Below, piece after piece: positions 40,959 through 49,264 of a stretch of 58,983 nt of DNA (positions within the stretch are counted from its first letter, which is position 1; the number at the start of each line of letters is the position of its first letter). Position numbers and translations under genes: made by a program. The notes beneath the pieces were generated by a model. The model worked only from the letters and a program-made list of their open reading frames with translations, ran no database searches and was not told where the DNA came from. The DNA lies in NCBI GenBank assembly GCA_051880475.1, contig JBJEOA010000022.1, positions 1 through 58,983 on the forward strand. Reading direction: 5' to 3'. The stretch comes from JAUUSJ01 sp051880475 (GTDB lineage Bacteria; Bacillota; Clostridia; Lachnospirales; Lachnospiraceae).

Positions 40959-41462
40959 ATGAAAAAGAGAATGAAATCTTTTGCGGCAATCATATTATCT
41001 CTTGTACTGTTTTCAGGGCTATTTATGGTAAATAGCACAGAAGCAGATGCAAGGAGAGTATATTTTCAGGTTTATAACTGCAATAGCTATGTAACACTTA
41101 GAAGTTCTCCAAGTACGAAGGCAAGAGCGATTACTACAATTCCGTATGGCAGAGAAGTACTCTGGTGCTATGGCTATAATAATGGAAAGACAAAGAATGG
41201 TTTTTACAAAGTAATATATGGAAACAGAACGGGATATGTATTAGCAAACTATTTAGGACGCTCCTATCGCGCTAAAGTAGTGAAATGCAATAGCTATATT
41301 ACTCTTAGAAAATCTCCAAGTACAAAGGCAACAGCACTAAAGAGAATCCCTAAGGGGGCTATAATAACTTACGAAACTAACAGTAAGAACGGTTTTTGCC
41401 GAGTAAATTATAAAGGCAAATTAGGATACGTATTGAGAAGCTATGTACAAGTATACTATTAA
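40959..41462 (+). CDS. Secreted protein with two SH3b domains
   Basis: 167 residues, AAAGGATG before ATG 40959. There is a signal peptide (KKRMKSFAAIILSLVLFSGLFMV, cleavage near ADA). Two bacterial SH3 domains follow, each opening with CNSYVTLRSSPSTKA or CNSYITLRKSPSTKA and ending with the GFYKVxYGNRTGYVLANYL type strand. SH3b domains bind cell-wall peptides, so the protein should sit in the wall. It has no enzyme domain. Own promoter and terminator. Confidence 0.9.
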   Translation: MKKRMKSFAAIILSLVLFSGLFMVNSTEADARRVYFQVYNCNSYVTLRSSPSTKARAITTIPYGREVLWCYGYNNGKTKNGFYKVIYGNRTGYVLANYLGRSYRAKVVKCNSYITLRKSPSTKATALKRIPKGAIITYETNSKNGFCRVNYKGKLGYVLRSYVQVYY

Positions 41463-41559
41463 AAAACGAAAGACAGAAAATAATAAATGAAAGTTTTCTA
41501 GTTTAGATGTTTTATAATCCGTGGCCAGTAGCAGAAATAAAAAAAGAAATCGATTATTG

Positions 41560-41604
41560 AAACCTTCTAAGAAATCTTTAAGAGTATCTTAGAAGGTTTT
41601 TTGT
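41560..41604 (+). terminator. Intrinsic terminator after the SH3b gene
   Basis: A perfect 13-bp stem, 41560-41572 with 41587-41599, followed by TTTTTTG. It could work in both directions for the convergent peptidase gene. Confidence 0.85.
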
Positions 41605-41670
41605 CTATGAAAAAACGAATGGATTTTACTTATGAAAAATAAAGGAGAGGGAAAAATACTCAAACTTACT

Positions 41671-43479
41671 CTATCTTGGCAAACTATTTTCTAAGCAGAG
41701 TGCTCCAAACCCAATGCTTGGATTTGGATAGTTTTTTTCAAATGGTAATTGTCTTGCCCCGGCAACTAAATATGCCTTTACCTTTTGTGCATAAAGGTAA
41801 GGGTCATTTTTTTTTATAATGCCGTACTCCATGAGAAGAGCGGCAGAGCCAGTGACGAATGGTGTCGCCATGGAAGTTCCACTTTTGATTGCGGTTCCAC
41901 CTCCGGGAGCCGAGGAGGAGATGTTGACTCCAGGGGCAACTAGGTCGGGCTTAATATCGTCGATTCTTGTATAGCCTCGACCAGAGAAGGGGGCAAGACG
42001 GTCTGTCAGGGAGTCGTATGCACCGACAGAGATAAGATTTGCGGCGGTGGAGGGAATGGTAAGACTTGTGAGTGGATTAGGATTTAGAAACTGTGTCGTC
42101 TGATTGGTAGAGCCTGTGTCGGGAAGCCAAAGATTAAAAGCTCCTGTGACAATTTTTCTTGGGGTGAGAGTTAATTTCCAAATGCCTGAATCAATATAAT
42201 CGTAAACTGGCAGGAAGGAAAAGTAGATTTCTTGAAATGGGCTATAGGGTGCAGGCTCTCCAAAGAGAACATAGACAGTAGTGTCTTGGATTCGAAAGCT
42301 TGAAATGCCTAGCTCTTGCTGAAGGGGACCTATTATCTGATTAGAGGGTGTAGTCAAGGTAATGTCAAAAATATCAGTATAATTTTTCCAAAGTTGGAGG
42401 CTTAAATTTGTCTCATATGGTGCGATGACAAATTCAATCGTCTGAGAAGAATCGGGAGATAGAACGCCAGAAGTATGCCGTCCAGCTATACCTTCATTTC
42501 CTGTTCCACAGACAATTGTCGTTTTTCCAAGATTAGATAAGTCATTTAAAAATGTCTCAAGGAGGCTCGTTCCGTCGTGAGAGCCGTAATTATTCCCAAA
42601 GGAAATATTAATAGCAACAGGAAGATTATATTCTATGCCGTAGCGCACTGCAAAATCTGCTCCGAGCATGAGCTGTGTTGTGCGGGGAAAACCTTGCTCA
42701 GATATATTTCCAAGCTTTACAATGAGTAAATCTGCCTTTGGGGCGACTCCAGATGTAATTCCACTTCCAGCGGCAATTCCTGCCACATGTGTGCCATGTC
42801 CAGATAAGTCGGTACTTGGGACAATTGCTCGCTGCTCAGTCAAATTTTTTGCTTCTAATGCCCGATTGATATCTTCTCTTGAGTAGAAGGTACCGATTGG
42901 ATAGATGGAAGAAAAATCTGATGTAAAATTAGATATCGTATTTGCAAGATTTTGAGGAGTATTTTCCAAAACTTCATTAGAATTTGCAAAACTGTTGGAA
43001 GGCTGAGAGGGGGAAATTGTCTGATCCCATAAGGCTGCAATTCGAGTTGTGCCGTCTGCATTTCGAAAATCTGGATGGGCATAATCAATACCAGAGTCCA
43101 AAATAGCAATTAAGACTCCCTCTCCGCTAAGAGAAGTAGGGGGACGCTGGAGGGGAGGAATGCAAGAGGCACGAAGACCACTTTCGACGGAGAGAAAAAG
43201 ATTTTTTGGCTTTTCGATATATTCAATTTGTGGAAAATCAGAAAATATATCTAAAAATTCTTCTCTGATATAAACAATCGCATATTGATTGAGCAGAGGA
43301 ATAAAAGTAAAGGGAATTATTTCTTGAAGCGAGGATAAATCTCCGGAATATTTAACAATAAGCTCCCACTCGGAAGTGGACGGTGTATAGCCAACTTCTA
43401 GCTGGGAGCTTTTTTGACGTTCTGATTCGGGGAGAGAAAGGGAGAGATTTAGGAGATTTTCAAGCTTTTGATTTTCGAT
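41671..43479 (-). CDS. S8 family subtilisin-like serine peptidase (CspABC-like) with no canonical start codon
   Basis: The catalytic triad is complete: Asp in LDSGIDYAHPDF (D128), His in GHGTHVAGIAAG and Ser in SGTSMATPFVTG. The only canonical in-frame start, TTG 43101, falls at the catalytic Asp and would remove the first strand. Homologous sequence runs on upstream (EWELIVKYSGDL, YIEKPKNLF, GVLIAILDSG) to a stop near 43486 with no ATG, GTG or TTG. An excellent ribosome site, AAGGATGTGA (43495-43486), lies six bases before an ATC codon at 43479, which gives 602 residues and the family's expected N-terminus. So either translation starts at AUC or the ATG was lost. No signal peptide; Lachnospiraceae carry several such cytoplasmic or spore-related peptidases. 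Confidence 0.8.
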   Translation of the reverse strand: MENQKLENLLNLSLSLPESERQKSSQLEVGYTPSTSEWELIVKYSGDLSSLQEIIPFTFIPLLNQYAIVYIREEFLDIFSDFPQIEYIEKPKNLFLSVESGLRASCIPPLQRPPTSLSGEGVLIAILDSGIDYAHPDFRNADGTTRIAALWDQTISPSQPSNSFANSNEVLENTPQNLANTISNFTSDFSSIYPIGTFYSREDINRALEAKNLTEQRAIVPSTDLSGHGTHVAGIAAGSGITSGVAPKADLLIVKLGNISEQGFPRTTQLMLGADFAVRYGIEYNLPVAINISFGNNYGSHDGTSLLETFLNDLSNLGKTTIVCGTGNEGIAGRHTSGVLSPDSSQTIEFVIAPYETNLSLQLWKNYTDIFDITLTTPSNQIIGPLQQELGISSFRIQDTTVYVLFGEPAPYSPFQEIYFSFLPVYDYIDSGIWKLTLTPRKIVTGAFNLWLPDTGSTNQTTQFLNPNPLTSLTIPSTAANLISVGAYDSLTDRLAPFSGRGYTRIDDIKPDLVAPGVNISSSAPGGGTAIKSGTSMATPFVTGSAALLMEYGIIKKNDPYLYAQKVKAYLVAGARQLPFEKNYPNPSIGFGALCLENSLPR

Positions 43480-43654
43480 AGAAAGTCACATCCTTAAAAA
43501 AGATTAGTATAGTGTATGCAAAGAGAGAAAGAAAAATGAGTTTTATATATTTTCATTTGATTTTATTTATGAGGTATTGATTGAAAGGAATACTATATGA
43601 TATCATTATACTAGATATTGTTCGGGAAAATTATTATGAATAGGAGAAAATAGC

Positions 43655-44491
43655 ATGGTGAGGAAGATAAAAAGAGTAACAATTGTTAGTTGGAGTGCGA
43701 CGGGAAATACAGAAAAAATAACGAATTATATTGGAAAAAAATTGTCGCAAAAATTGGAGGTTCCATATAGAAGTATTGATTTTACGCCACTTGAAAATCG
43801 GCAGCAAGTAATGGAATTTAAAAAAGATGAGCTAGTCGTTGTAGGTTCTCCTACTTATGCTGGAAAGCTGCCAAATAAAATACTTCCAGATTTTCAATCT
43901 AAGCTTTTGGGAGAGGATACATTAGCTATAGCAGTTATCACGTTTGGTAATCGCAATTTTGACAATGCGGTGGCAGAACTTTGTGATGTGTTAGACAAAA
44001 ATAAGTTCTGTCTAATTGCGGCGGCGGCTTTTTCTTGTCGCCATGCGTTTTCAGACAATATTGCAGCGACTCATCCGACGAAGGACGATTTAAAAATGTC
44101 GGAAGAATTTTCAAAAGAGATTATAAAAATTCTCTCTTGCCAGATAGATTCAAAAAAACCTCTGCAAGTTGACGGTGAAGCAGATGCTCCTTATTATATT
44201 CCAAAGGGAATAGACGGGAAACCTGCAAAATTCTTAAAGGCAAAACCTGTTACAGATAAAAATCTATGTGATAAATGTGGAGTTTGTGCGAGAGTTTGCC
44301 CAATGCAGTCGATTGATTATGAGGATGTATCTGTTGTTTCTGGAATTTGTATTAAATGTCAGGCATGTATTAGAAAATGTCCGAAAAAAGCAAAATATTT
44401 TGATGATATCGCTTTCCTTTCTCATATAGAAATGTTAGAAGCAAATTTCTCTAATAAACAAAAAGAAAATAGATTTTGGTTTCAAGAGTAG
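43655..44491 (+). CDS. EFR1-type flavodoxin/ferredoxin fusion protein
   Basis: 278 residues, ATG 43655 after AGGAG. Residues 8-160 are a flavodoxin-like domain with the FMN phosphate loop SWSATGNTEKI and the SPTYAGKLPN segment. Residues 205-260 hold two 4Fe-4S motifs, CDKCGVCARVCP and CIKCQACIRKCP. This arrangement is the EFR1 family of small electron carriers in anaerobic Clostridia. It likely passes electrons in the cytoplasm between iron-sulfur and flavin partners. The next gene is also a flavin/iron redox protein but has its own promoter. Confidence 0.9.
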   Translation: MVRKIKRVTIVSWSATGNTEKITNYIGKKLSQKLEVPYRSIDFTPLENRQQVMEFKKDELVVVGSPTYAGKLPNKILPDFQSKLLGEDTLAIAVITFGNRNFDNAVAELCDVLDKNKFCLIAAAAFSCRHAFSDNIAATHPTKDDLKMSEEFSKEIIKILSCQIDSKKPLQVDGEADAPYYIPKGIDGKPAKFLKAKPVTDKNLCDKCGVCARVCPMQSIDYEDVSVVSGICIKCQACIRKCPKKAKYFDDIAFLSHIEMLEANFSNKQKENRFWFQE

Positions 44492-44541
44492 GAAAAAATA
44501 GCTAAAATTACCAAATAATTGAGAGAAAAACTTGTTTTCTA

Positions 44542-44590
44542 TTGACGAAAATAATTAGAATAATTATAATGAAAATTAGAATTATTTTAA
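44542..44590 (+). promoter_or_regulatory. Promoter with two PerR/Fur-like boxes
   Basis: TTGACG (44542-44547), 17 bases, TATAAT (44565-44570). TTAGAATAATTATAA at 44555-44569 matches the PerR consensus TTATAATNATTATAA at all but one fixed position and covers the -10. A second copy at 44576-44590 (two mismatches) covers the start site. This predicts peroxide-responsive repression. Confidence 0.7.
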
Positions 44591-44613
44591 AAATGGAAGA
44601 GGAGGAAAAAATT

Positions 44614-45231
44614 ATGGATAACAAAACAATGTACAAATTAACTTACGGTTTATTTGTTTTGACATCTGCTTATGATGGAAAGGATAGCGGATGTATTATT
44701 AACACAGCAGGACAGGTGACTTCTGATCCTAACAGAATTAGTATTGCAGTGAATAAGGCAAACTTTACGCATGACCTAGTAAAGAAAAGCGGAAAATTTA
44801 ATATTTCTATTTTGAGCGAGGAAGCTAGCTTTGATACATTCAAGCATTTTGGTTTCCAGTCAGGACGAAATGTAGATAAATTTGCTGGATATGAGCAGTG
44901 CAAGAAGAGTGCAAATGGTCTTTACTATGTGACAGCTGGAACAAACGGTTATATTAGTGCGACAGTAGAGCAAGAAGTCGACCTTGGAACTCATACGATG
45001 TTTATCGCTTCAGTAGATGATATGGAAGTATTATCATCTGTACCTTCCGCAACTTATAGCTATTATCAATCTTCTATTAAGCCACAGCCAGAAAAACCAA
45101 GTGCTGGTGGTAAGACAGCATGGCGCTGTACTATTTGCGGATATATTTATGAGGGAGAAGAGCTTCCAGCTGACTTTATCTGTCCTCTATGTAAACATCC
45201 AGCTTCTGATTTTGAGAAAACAACTGTTTAA
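44614..45231 (+). CDS. Flavin reductase - rubredoxin fusion (Hrb-like)
   Basis: 205 residues. ATG 44614 follows GAGGAGG; the frame opens further upstream without a site. Residues 1-150 are a flavin reductase-like FMN domain (YGLFVLTSAYDGKDSGCIINT, GKFNISIL, LGTHTMFIASV). Residues 168-200 are a rubredoxin module (WRCTICGYIYEGEELPADFI followed by CPLC). This is the arrangement of high-molecular-weight rubredoxin (Hrb), which carries electrons from NAD(P)H to flavodiiron proteins or rubrerythrin for oxygen and peroxide removal in anaerobes. The PerR-like boxes on its promoter fit that role. Confidence 0.9.
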   Translation: MDNKTMYKLTYGLFVLTSAYDGKDSGCIINTAGQVTSDPNRISIAVNKANFTHDLVKKSGKFNISILSEEASFDTFKHFGFQSGRNVDKFAGYEQCKKSANGLYYVTAGTNGYISATVEQEVDLGTHTMFIASVDDMEVLSSVPSATYSYYQSSIKPQPEKPSAGGKTAWRCTICGYIYEGEELPADFICPLCKHPASDFEKTTV

Positions 45232-45334
45232 TATTAATATGTTTTTAGATATTTATCTCATCAGTCATTAATTATATGAAATCGTTAGTTTTTAATATAC
45301 TATAATATTATCATCTAACAGGTTCCATAGCACA

Positions 45335-45419
45335 GCAAAAAGGGGGAAGGCATAATCTTTTAAAACGATAGCAAGGCTAGTACGGTTAGTTAAAAAGATA
45401 ATGCCTTCCCCCTTTTTGC
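45335..45419. terminator. Strong bidirectional terminator
   Basis: A 27-bp stem (45335-45361 with 45393-45419) with one mismatch has A-rich and T-rich ends, so it serves both the hrb-like gene (+) and the lacI-type gene (-). The loop is about 30 bases. Confidence 0.85.
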
Positions 45420-45467
45420 GTCTGTAATTCTATTCGTCTGTAATTCTATTCGTCTGTAATTCTATTC
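45420..45467. repeat. Three 16-bp tandem repeats
   Basis: GTCTGTAATTCTATTC is repeated three times perfectly at 45420-45467, followed by a partial unit. It lies between the terminator and the end of the lacI-type gene, and is a slippage-type repeat. Confidence 0.9.
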
Positions 45468-45488
45468 ATCTATTCATTCCACAATATC

Positions 45489-46511
45489 TCAATCCAGTGA
45501 CCGACAACTATTTCTCTCCACAATAAAATGAGGAACAATAATCTTCGTAGCTAAAAGATTTGGGTTCTCAATATGATTAATAATCTGAGAGGCCGCCTCG
45601 ATGCCAAGCTGGTATGAATTTACATCAATAGAGGTCAGCTGCGGGATAGTGATTTTAGCAAATAGAGAATTATTAAAAGAAATAATAGACATATCTTCAG
45701 GCACTCGAATCTGTAATTTGGCCAATGTCTTTGTCAAAGCCACTGCTAATATATCATCACTGACTAAAATTGCAGTAGGCGGATTTTCTGACAATAATAA
45801 CTGTTCTATCTCCTGACTATTTTCTTGCGGAATGAAAGGCTGTTCGATACAGTAGGAGGGATTAATAGGAAAATCATGCTCTAGCAAAGACATTTGATAT
45901 CCTCTTTTTCGGTCCTGTGTAAAAAAATGACTATTATCACTTCCAAGATAAGCAATATTCGTATGGCCAAGTTCAATCAGATAATCTGTGGCCTCTTTTG
46001 CCGCCGTAATATTATCATTATCAATGCAAATCGTTTGGCTTGTGTGTAAATACGCTTTTCCAATTAAAACATAAGTAATGCCCTCGTTATATAAATACTC
46101 AAGAATAGGGTCATCTTGTTTTGAGTAAAGCAAAATAAATCCATCAACTTGTCCACTATGATTCATTGTTTTTATCACCTTAAGGAGTTCTTCCTCACTA
46201 CTTCCCGTAACCAATGTATTCATATATTGTTTTTGATTACAAAACTGACCAATTCCTCTCATCATCTCAAGATAAAAAGGATTTTGGTATACTTCGGTTT
46301 CTGATATCGGTAAAATAATTCCAATCGTGCGTGAATTTTGATTTACTAAATTGCTTGCCTGAAAATTAGGCTCATATCCTAGCTCTTGCATCGCCTTTCT
46401 GACACGTTCTTTCGTTTGAACACTGATAGATGGATGATTAGAACAGGTGCGTGAAACGGTAGAGGGGGACACCCCTGCTAATTTCGCTACATCTTTTATT
46501 GTAATAGGCAT
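45489..46511 (-). CDS. malR-like: LacI-family transcriptional regulator, MalR-like
   Basis: 340 residues. The N-terminal helix-turn-helix ITIKDVAKLAGVSPSTVSR is classic LacI/GalR. The sugar-binding domain (60-335) has the usual GIILP, GFILLYS, HTNIAYLGSD, TAILVSDDILAVAL and TSIDVNSYQLG motifs. It is divergent from the maltose PTS operon, and GAAAACGTTTTC and TGCAAACGGTTGCA operators lie between the two. It should repress maltose uptake genes in the absence of inducer. Regulator identity is inferred from its place beside a PTS and malQ. Confidence 0.85.
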   Translation of the reverse strand: MPITIKDVAKLAGVSPSTVSRTCSNHPSISVQTKERVRKAMQELGYEPNFQASNLVNQNSRTIGIILPISETEVYQNPFYLEMMRGIGQFCNQKQYMNTLVTGSSEEELLKVIKTMNHSGQVDGFILLYSKQDDPILEYLYNEGITYVLIGKAYLHTSQTICIDNDNITAAKEATDYLIELGHTNIAYLGSDNSHFFTQDRKRGYQMSLLEHDFPINPSYCIEQPFIPQENSQEIEQLLLSENPPTAILVSDDILAVALTKTLAKLQIRVPEDMSIISFNNSLFAKITIPQLTSIDVNSYQLGIEAASQIINHIENPNLLATKIIVPHFIVERNSCRSLD

Positions 46512-46623
46512 ATCAAAAACCCTCCTTTCTATTTTTATTATAGTTTCTTTATATATTTATGAAAATTCTGTCAAGCAACAAAAAATAAGCTTGTCTAAAC
46601 GCTCATATATTCTCTCTTTTTCC

Positions 46624-46652
46624 ATCATAATAAGAAAATGAAAAAATGTCAA
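46624..46652 (-). promoter_or_regulatory. Promoter of the lacI-type gene
   Basis: The minus strand reads TTGACA (complement of 46647-46652), 17 bases, TATGAT (complement of 46624-46629). It is near-consensus. Confidence 0.75.
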
Positions 46653-46673
46653 TGAATTCCCATAAAGATATAG

Positions 46674-46685
46674 GAAAACGTTTTC
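46674..46685. promoter_or_regulatory. LacI-type operator or cre-like palindrome
   Basis: GAAAACGTTTTC is a perfect 12-bp palindrome with the central CG of LacI-family sites. It lies just upstream of the regulator's own -35, so it may serve autoregulation or CcpA. Confidence 0.65.
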
Positions 46686-46823
46686 GTAAAAATTATGCAA
46701 ACGAAAAAAACAGAAAGGAAGAGAGTAAGAAAAAAATTCCCCCAAAACTACTGTAAAAATGCACAAAAACAGGCGAAAAAAATTAGAGGTATTGCCAAAA
46801 ATAATATTTATAATGAAAAAAGC

Positions 46824-46868
46824 TTGAAATTCACGCAAAAAGTGATATTATTAATGCAAACGGTTGCA
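46824..46868 (+). promoter_or_regulatory. PTS operon promoter with LacI-type operator
   Basis: TTGAAA (46824-46829), 16 bases, TATTAT (46846-46851). The near-palindrome TGCAAACGGTTGCA (46855-46868) covers the start site. Two more AATGCAAA half-sites follow at 46875 and 46887. This is the usual repression layout of MalR. Confidence 0.7.
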
Positions 46869-46927
46869 CAAAATAATGCAAACAACAATGCAAAAACAAA
46901 AAGCGAAAGCTAGAAGGAGGATTTATT

Positions 46928-49108
46928 ATGAAAGATGAAAAAGTGATTTTAAAATTACAATCACCTTTAAGTGGAACGATTATTCCGCTTGAAGAAGTTC
47001 CAGATCCTGTTTTCTCTAGTAAATTACTTGGAGAAGGCGTGGCAATTCAACCGACAGACGGTAAAATTTATAGTCCAGTTACAGGAACTGTGACAACGAT
47101 TGCTGAGACAAAACATGCATTTGGATTTCAGACAGAAAATGGAATTGAAATTTTAGTACATTTTGGTTTGGAAACTGTGGCATTAAAGGGTGAGCCATTT
47201 ACAGTGCATGTGAAAGCTGGGGATAAGGTAAAAGCAGGTGACTTAATTGCTGAGGCAAATATGGAATTGTTAAAGGCAAAGGCAGTGCAGACAGTGACTC
47301 CATTTATTATAGCAGCCGGAGCAGATGGAAAGAAATTAGACTTCCATTATGGAACAATTAAGGCAAAACAAGAGATTTTCTCTATCGTAGAAGAGCAAGA
47401 GAAAAAAGAAGAGCCAGTAAAATCTACTGCTCCAAGCAAACAAGAAGCAAAGAAAGAAGAGAAAAAGGAGAAAAAATCTTTTATTAATTTTGACACTCTT
47501 CAAAAATTAGGAAAGACGTTGATGACGGTTATCGCTGTTATGCCAGCGGCAGGACTTATGATCAGTCTTGGAAAATTAGTGCAAATCAGTGGTGCAGATG
47601 TTCAAATGCTTATGACAATCGGTGGAACAATGGAGAATATCGGTTGGGCAATTATTAGCAACTTACATATTTTATTTGCAGCTGCAATCGGTGGTTCTTG
47701 GGCAAAAGAACGAGCTGGCGGAGCTTTCGCAGCACTTATCGCATTTATTTTAATTAACCGTATTACAGGTTCTATCTTTGGCGTAACAGCAGATATGCTT
47801 GCAGATAGTAACGCTGTCACACATACATTATTTGGACAAGAAATTGCAGTAGACGGATATTTTACTTCGATACTCGGTGCTCCTGCCTTAAATATGGGTG
47901 TATTTGTCGGCATTATAGCAGGTTTTGCGGGAGCTATTATTTATAATAAATATTATAACTATAGAAAACTTCCAGATGCATTAGCATTCTTCAATGGAAA
48001 ACGTTTCGTACCACTTGTTGTTATTGCATGGTCCGTTATTATTTCTATTGTATTATCCATTATATGGCCAGTTGTTCAGACAGGAATCAATAATTTTGGT
48101 ATTTGGATTGCAAACTCATCCGATACAGCACCAATTTTAGCACCTTTTGTATATGGAACATTAGAGCGTCTCTTACTTCCATTTGGATTACATCATATGT
48201 TGACAATTCCAATGAACTATACATCATTTGGAGGAACTTATACTATGCTTACTGGTATAAATGCAGGTCAGCAAGTATTTGGACAAGACCCATTATGGTT
48301 AGCATGGGTAACAGACTTAGTAAACTTAAAATCAGCTGGAGATATGGCAGCATATCAGGAACTCTTTACAACAGTAACACCTGCTCGTTTCAAAGTAGGT
48401 CAGATGATTGGAGCAACAGGACTTTTGCTTGGTATTACTTTAGCAATGTACAAACATGTTGATTTAGATAAGAGAAAACAGTATAAATCAGTGTATTTCT
48501 CCACAGCAATTGCTGTATTTTTAACAGGTGTAACAGAGCCATTAGAGTTCATGTTCATGTTTGCAGCTCTTCCACTTTATGTTGTTTACGCAGTTTTACA
48601 AGGTGTATGCTTCGCTATGGCTGGTATTATCAACCTTAGAGTTCACTCCTTTGGAAATCTTGAGTTTATAACAAGAATTCCTATGTCTCTAAAAGCTGGA
48701 TTAGGAGGAGATATCATCAACTTCCTTATCTGTGTTGTAGGTTCCTTTATCATTGGATACTTTGTTGCATACTTTATGATTAAGAAATTTAATTATGCGA
48801 CACCAGGACGCTGTGGAAACTATATGGATGATGACGCAGCAGAGTCAGGCTCCACAGGTGGAAATGGCAGTGGAAATGGACAGGCAGAGCGTATTATCGC
48901 ACTCTTAGGTGGAAGAGAAAATATCGTTCTTGTAGATGCTTGTATGACTCGTTTGAGAGTTACAGTAAAAGACGTTAATCTTGTAAAAGAATTAGAAGAT
49001 TGGAAAAAAGAAGGTGCACTTGGACTTGTGAAGAAAGAAAATGGTATTCAGGCAATTTACGGTCCAAAAGCCGACGTTATAAAATCAGATATTAATGATA
49101 TCTTATAA
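46928..49108 (+). CDS. PTS maltose/glucose-family transporter, IIA-IIC-IIB fusion
   Basis: 726 residues, AAGGAGG before ATG 46928. Residues 1-135 are a glucose-type IIA domain (SPLSGTIIPLEEVPDPVFSS, phospho-His H78 in ILVHFGLE). Residues 180-640 are IIC with about ten helices and the GLHHMLTIPMNYTSFGGTY and GVTEPLEFMFMFAALPLYV motifs. Residues 650-726 are IIB, with phospho-Cys C672 in DACMTRLRV. The A-C-B order in one chain needs no separate IIA. Neighbouring malQ and the MalR-like regulator point to maltose, giving cytoplasmic maltose 6-phosphate, although alpha-glucosides are possible. Confidence 0.9.
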   Translation: MKDEKVILKLQSPLSGTIIPLEEVPDPVFSSKLLGEGVAIQPTDGKIYSPVTGTVTTIAETKHAFGFQTENGIEILVHFGLETVALKGEPFTVHVKAGDKVKAGDLIAEANMELLKAKAVQTVTPFIIAAGADGKKLDFHYGTIKAKQEIFSIVEEQEKKEEPVKSTAPSKQEAKKEEKKEKKSFINFDTLQKLGKTLMTVIAVMPAAGLMISLGKLVQISGADVQMLMTIGGTMENIGWAIISNLHILFAAAIGGSWAKERAGGAFAALIAFILINRITGSIFGVTADMLADSNAVTHTLFGQEIAVDGYFTSILGAPALNMGVFVGIIAGFAGAIIYNKYYNYRKLPDALAFFNGKRFVPLVVIAWSVIISIVLSIIWPVVQTGINNFGIWIANSSDTAPILAPFVYGTLERLLLPFGLHHMLTIPMNYTSFGGTYTMLTGINAGQQVFGQDPLWLAWVTDLVNLKSAGDMAAYQELFTTVTPARFKVGQMIGATGLLLGITLAMYKHVDLDKRKQYKSVYFSTAIAVFLTGVTEPLEFMFMFAALPLYVVYAVLQGVCFAMAGIINLRVHSFGNLEFITRIPMSLKAGLGGDIINFLICVVGSFIIGYFVAYFMIKKFNYATPGRCGNYMDDDAAESGSTGGNGSGNGQAERIIALLGGRENIVLVDACMTRLRVTVKDVNLVKELEDWKKEGALGLVKKENGIQAIYGPKADVIKSDINDIL

Positions 49109-49212
49109 TCAAAGTAACTGTTAAGCGAACAAACGCAGCGTATTGAAAAAAGAAAAATAATATTTCCAGCTGTGTATTCGAAAAAAGAAGAGTATAGAAC
49201 AGAAGAACTAAT

Positions 49213-49236
49213 ATGACTGCCCTTACAGGCAGTCAT
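49213..49236 (+). terminator. Hairpin after the PTS gene
   Basis: A perfect 9-bp GC-richer stem, 49213-49221 with 49228-49236, loop CTTACA. The T run is weak, so it may only reduce read-through into the next two genes. Confidence 0.5.
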
Positions 49237-49264
49237 GTTAAGTTACTATGAAAGTAGGGATAAT

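Noticed and set aside
41671..43101. Peptidase starting at TTG 43101
   Set aside because: That start lies at the catalytic Asp and would delete the first core strand; coding similarity clearly continues upstream.
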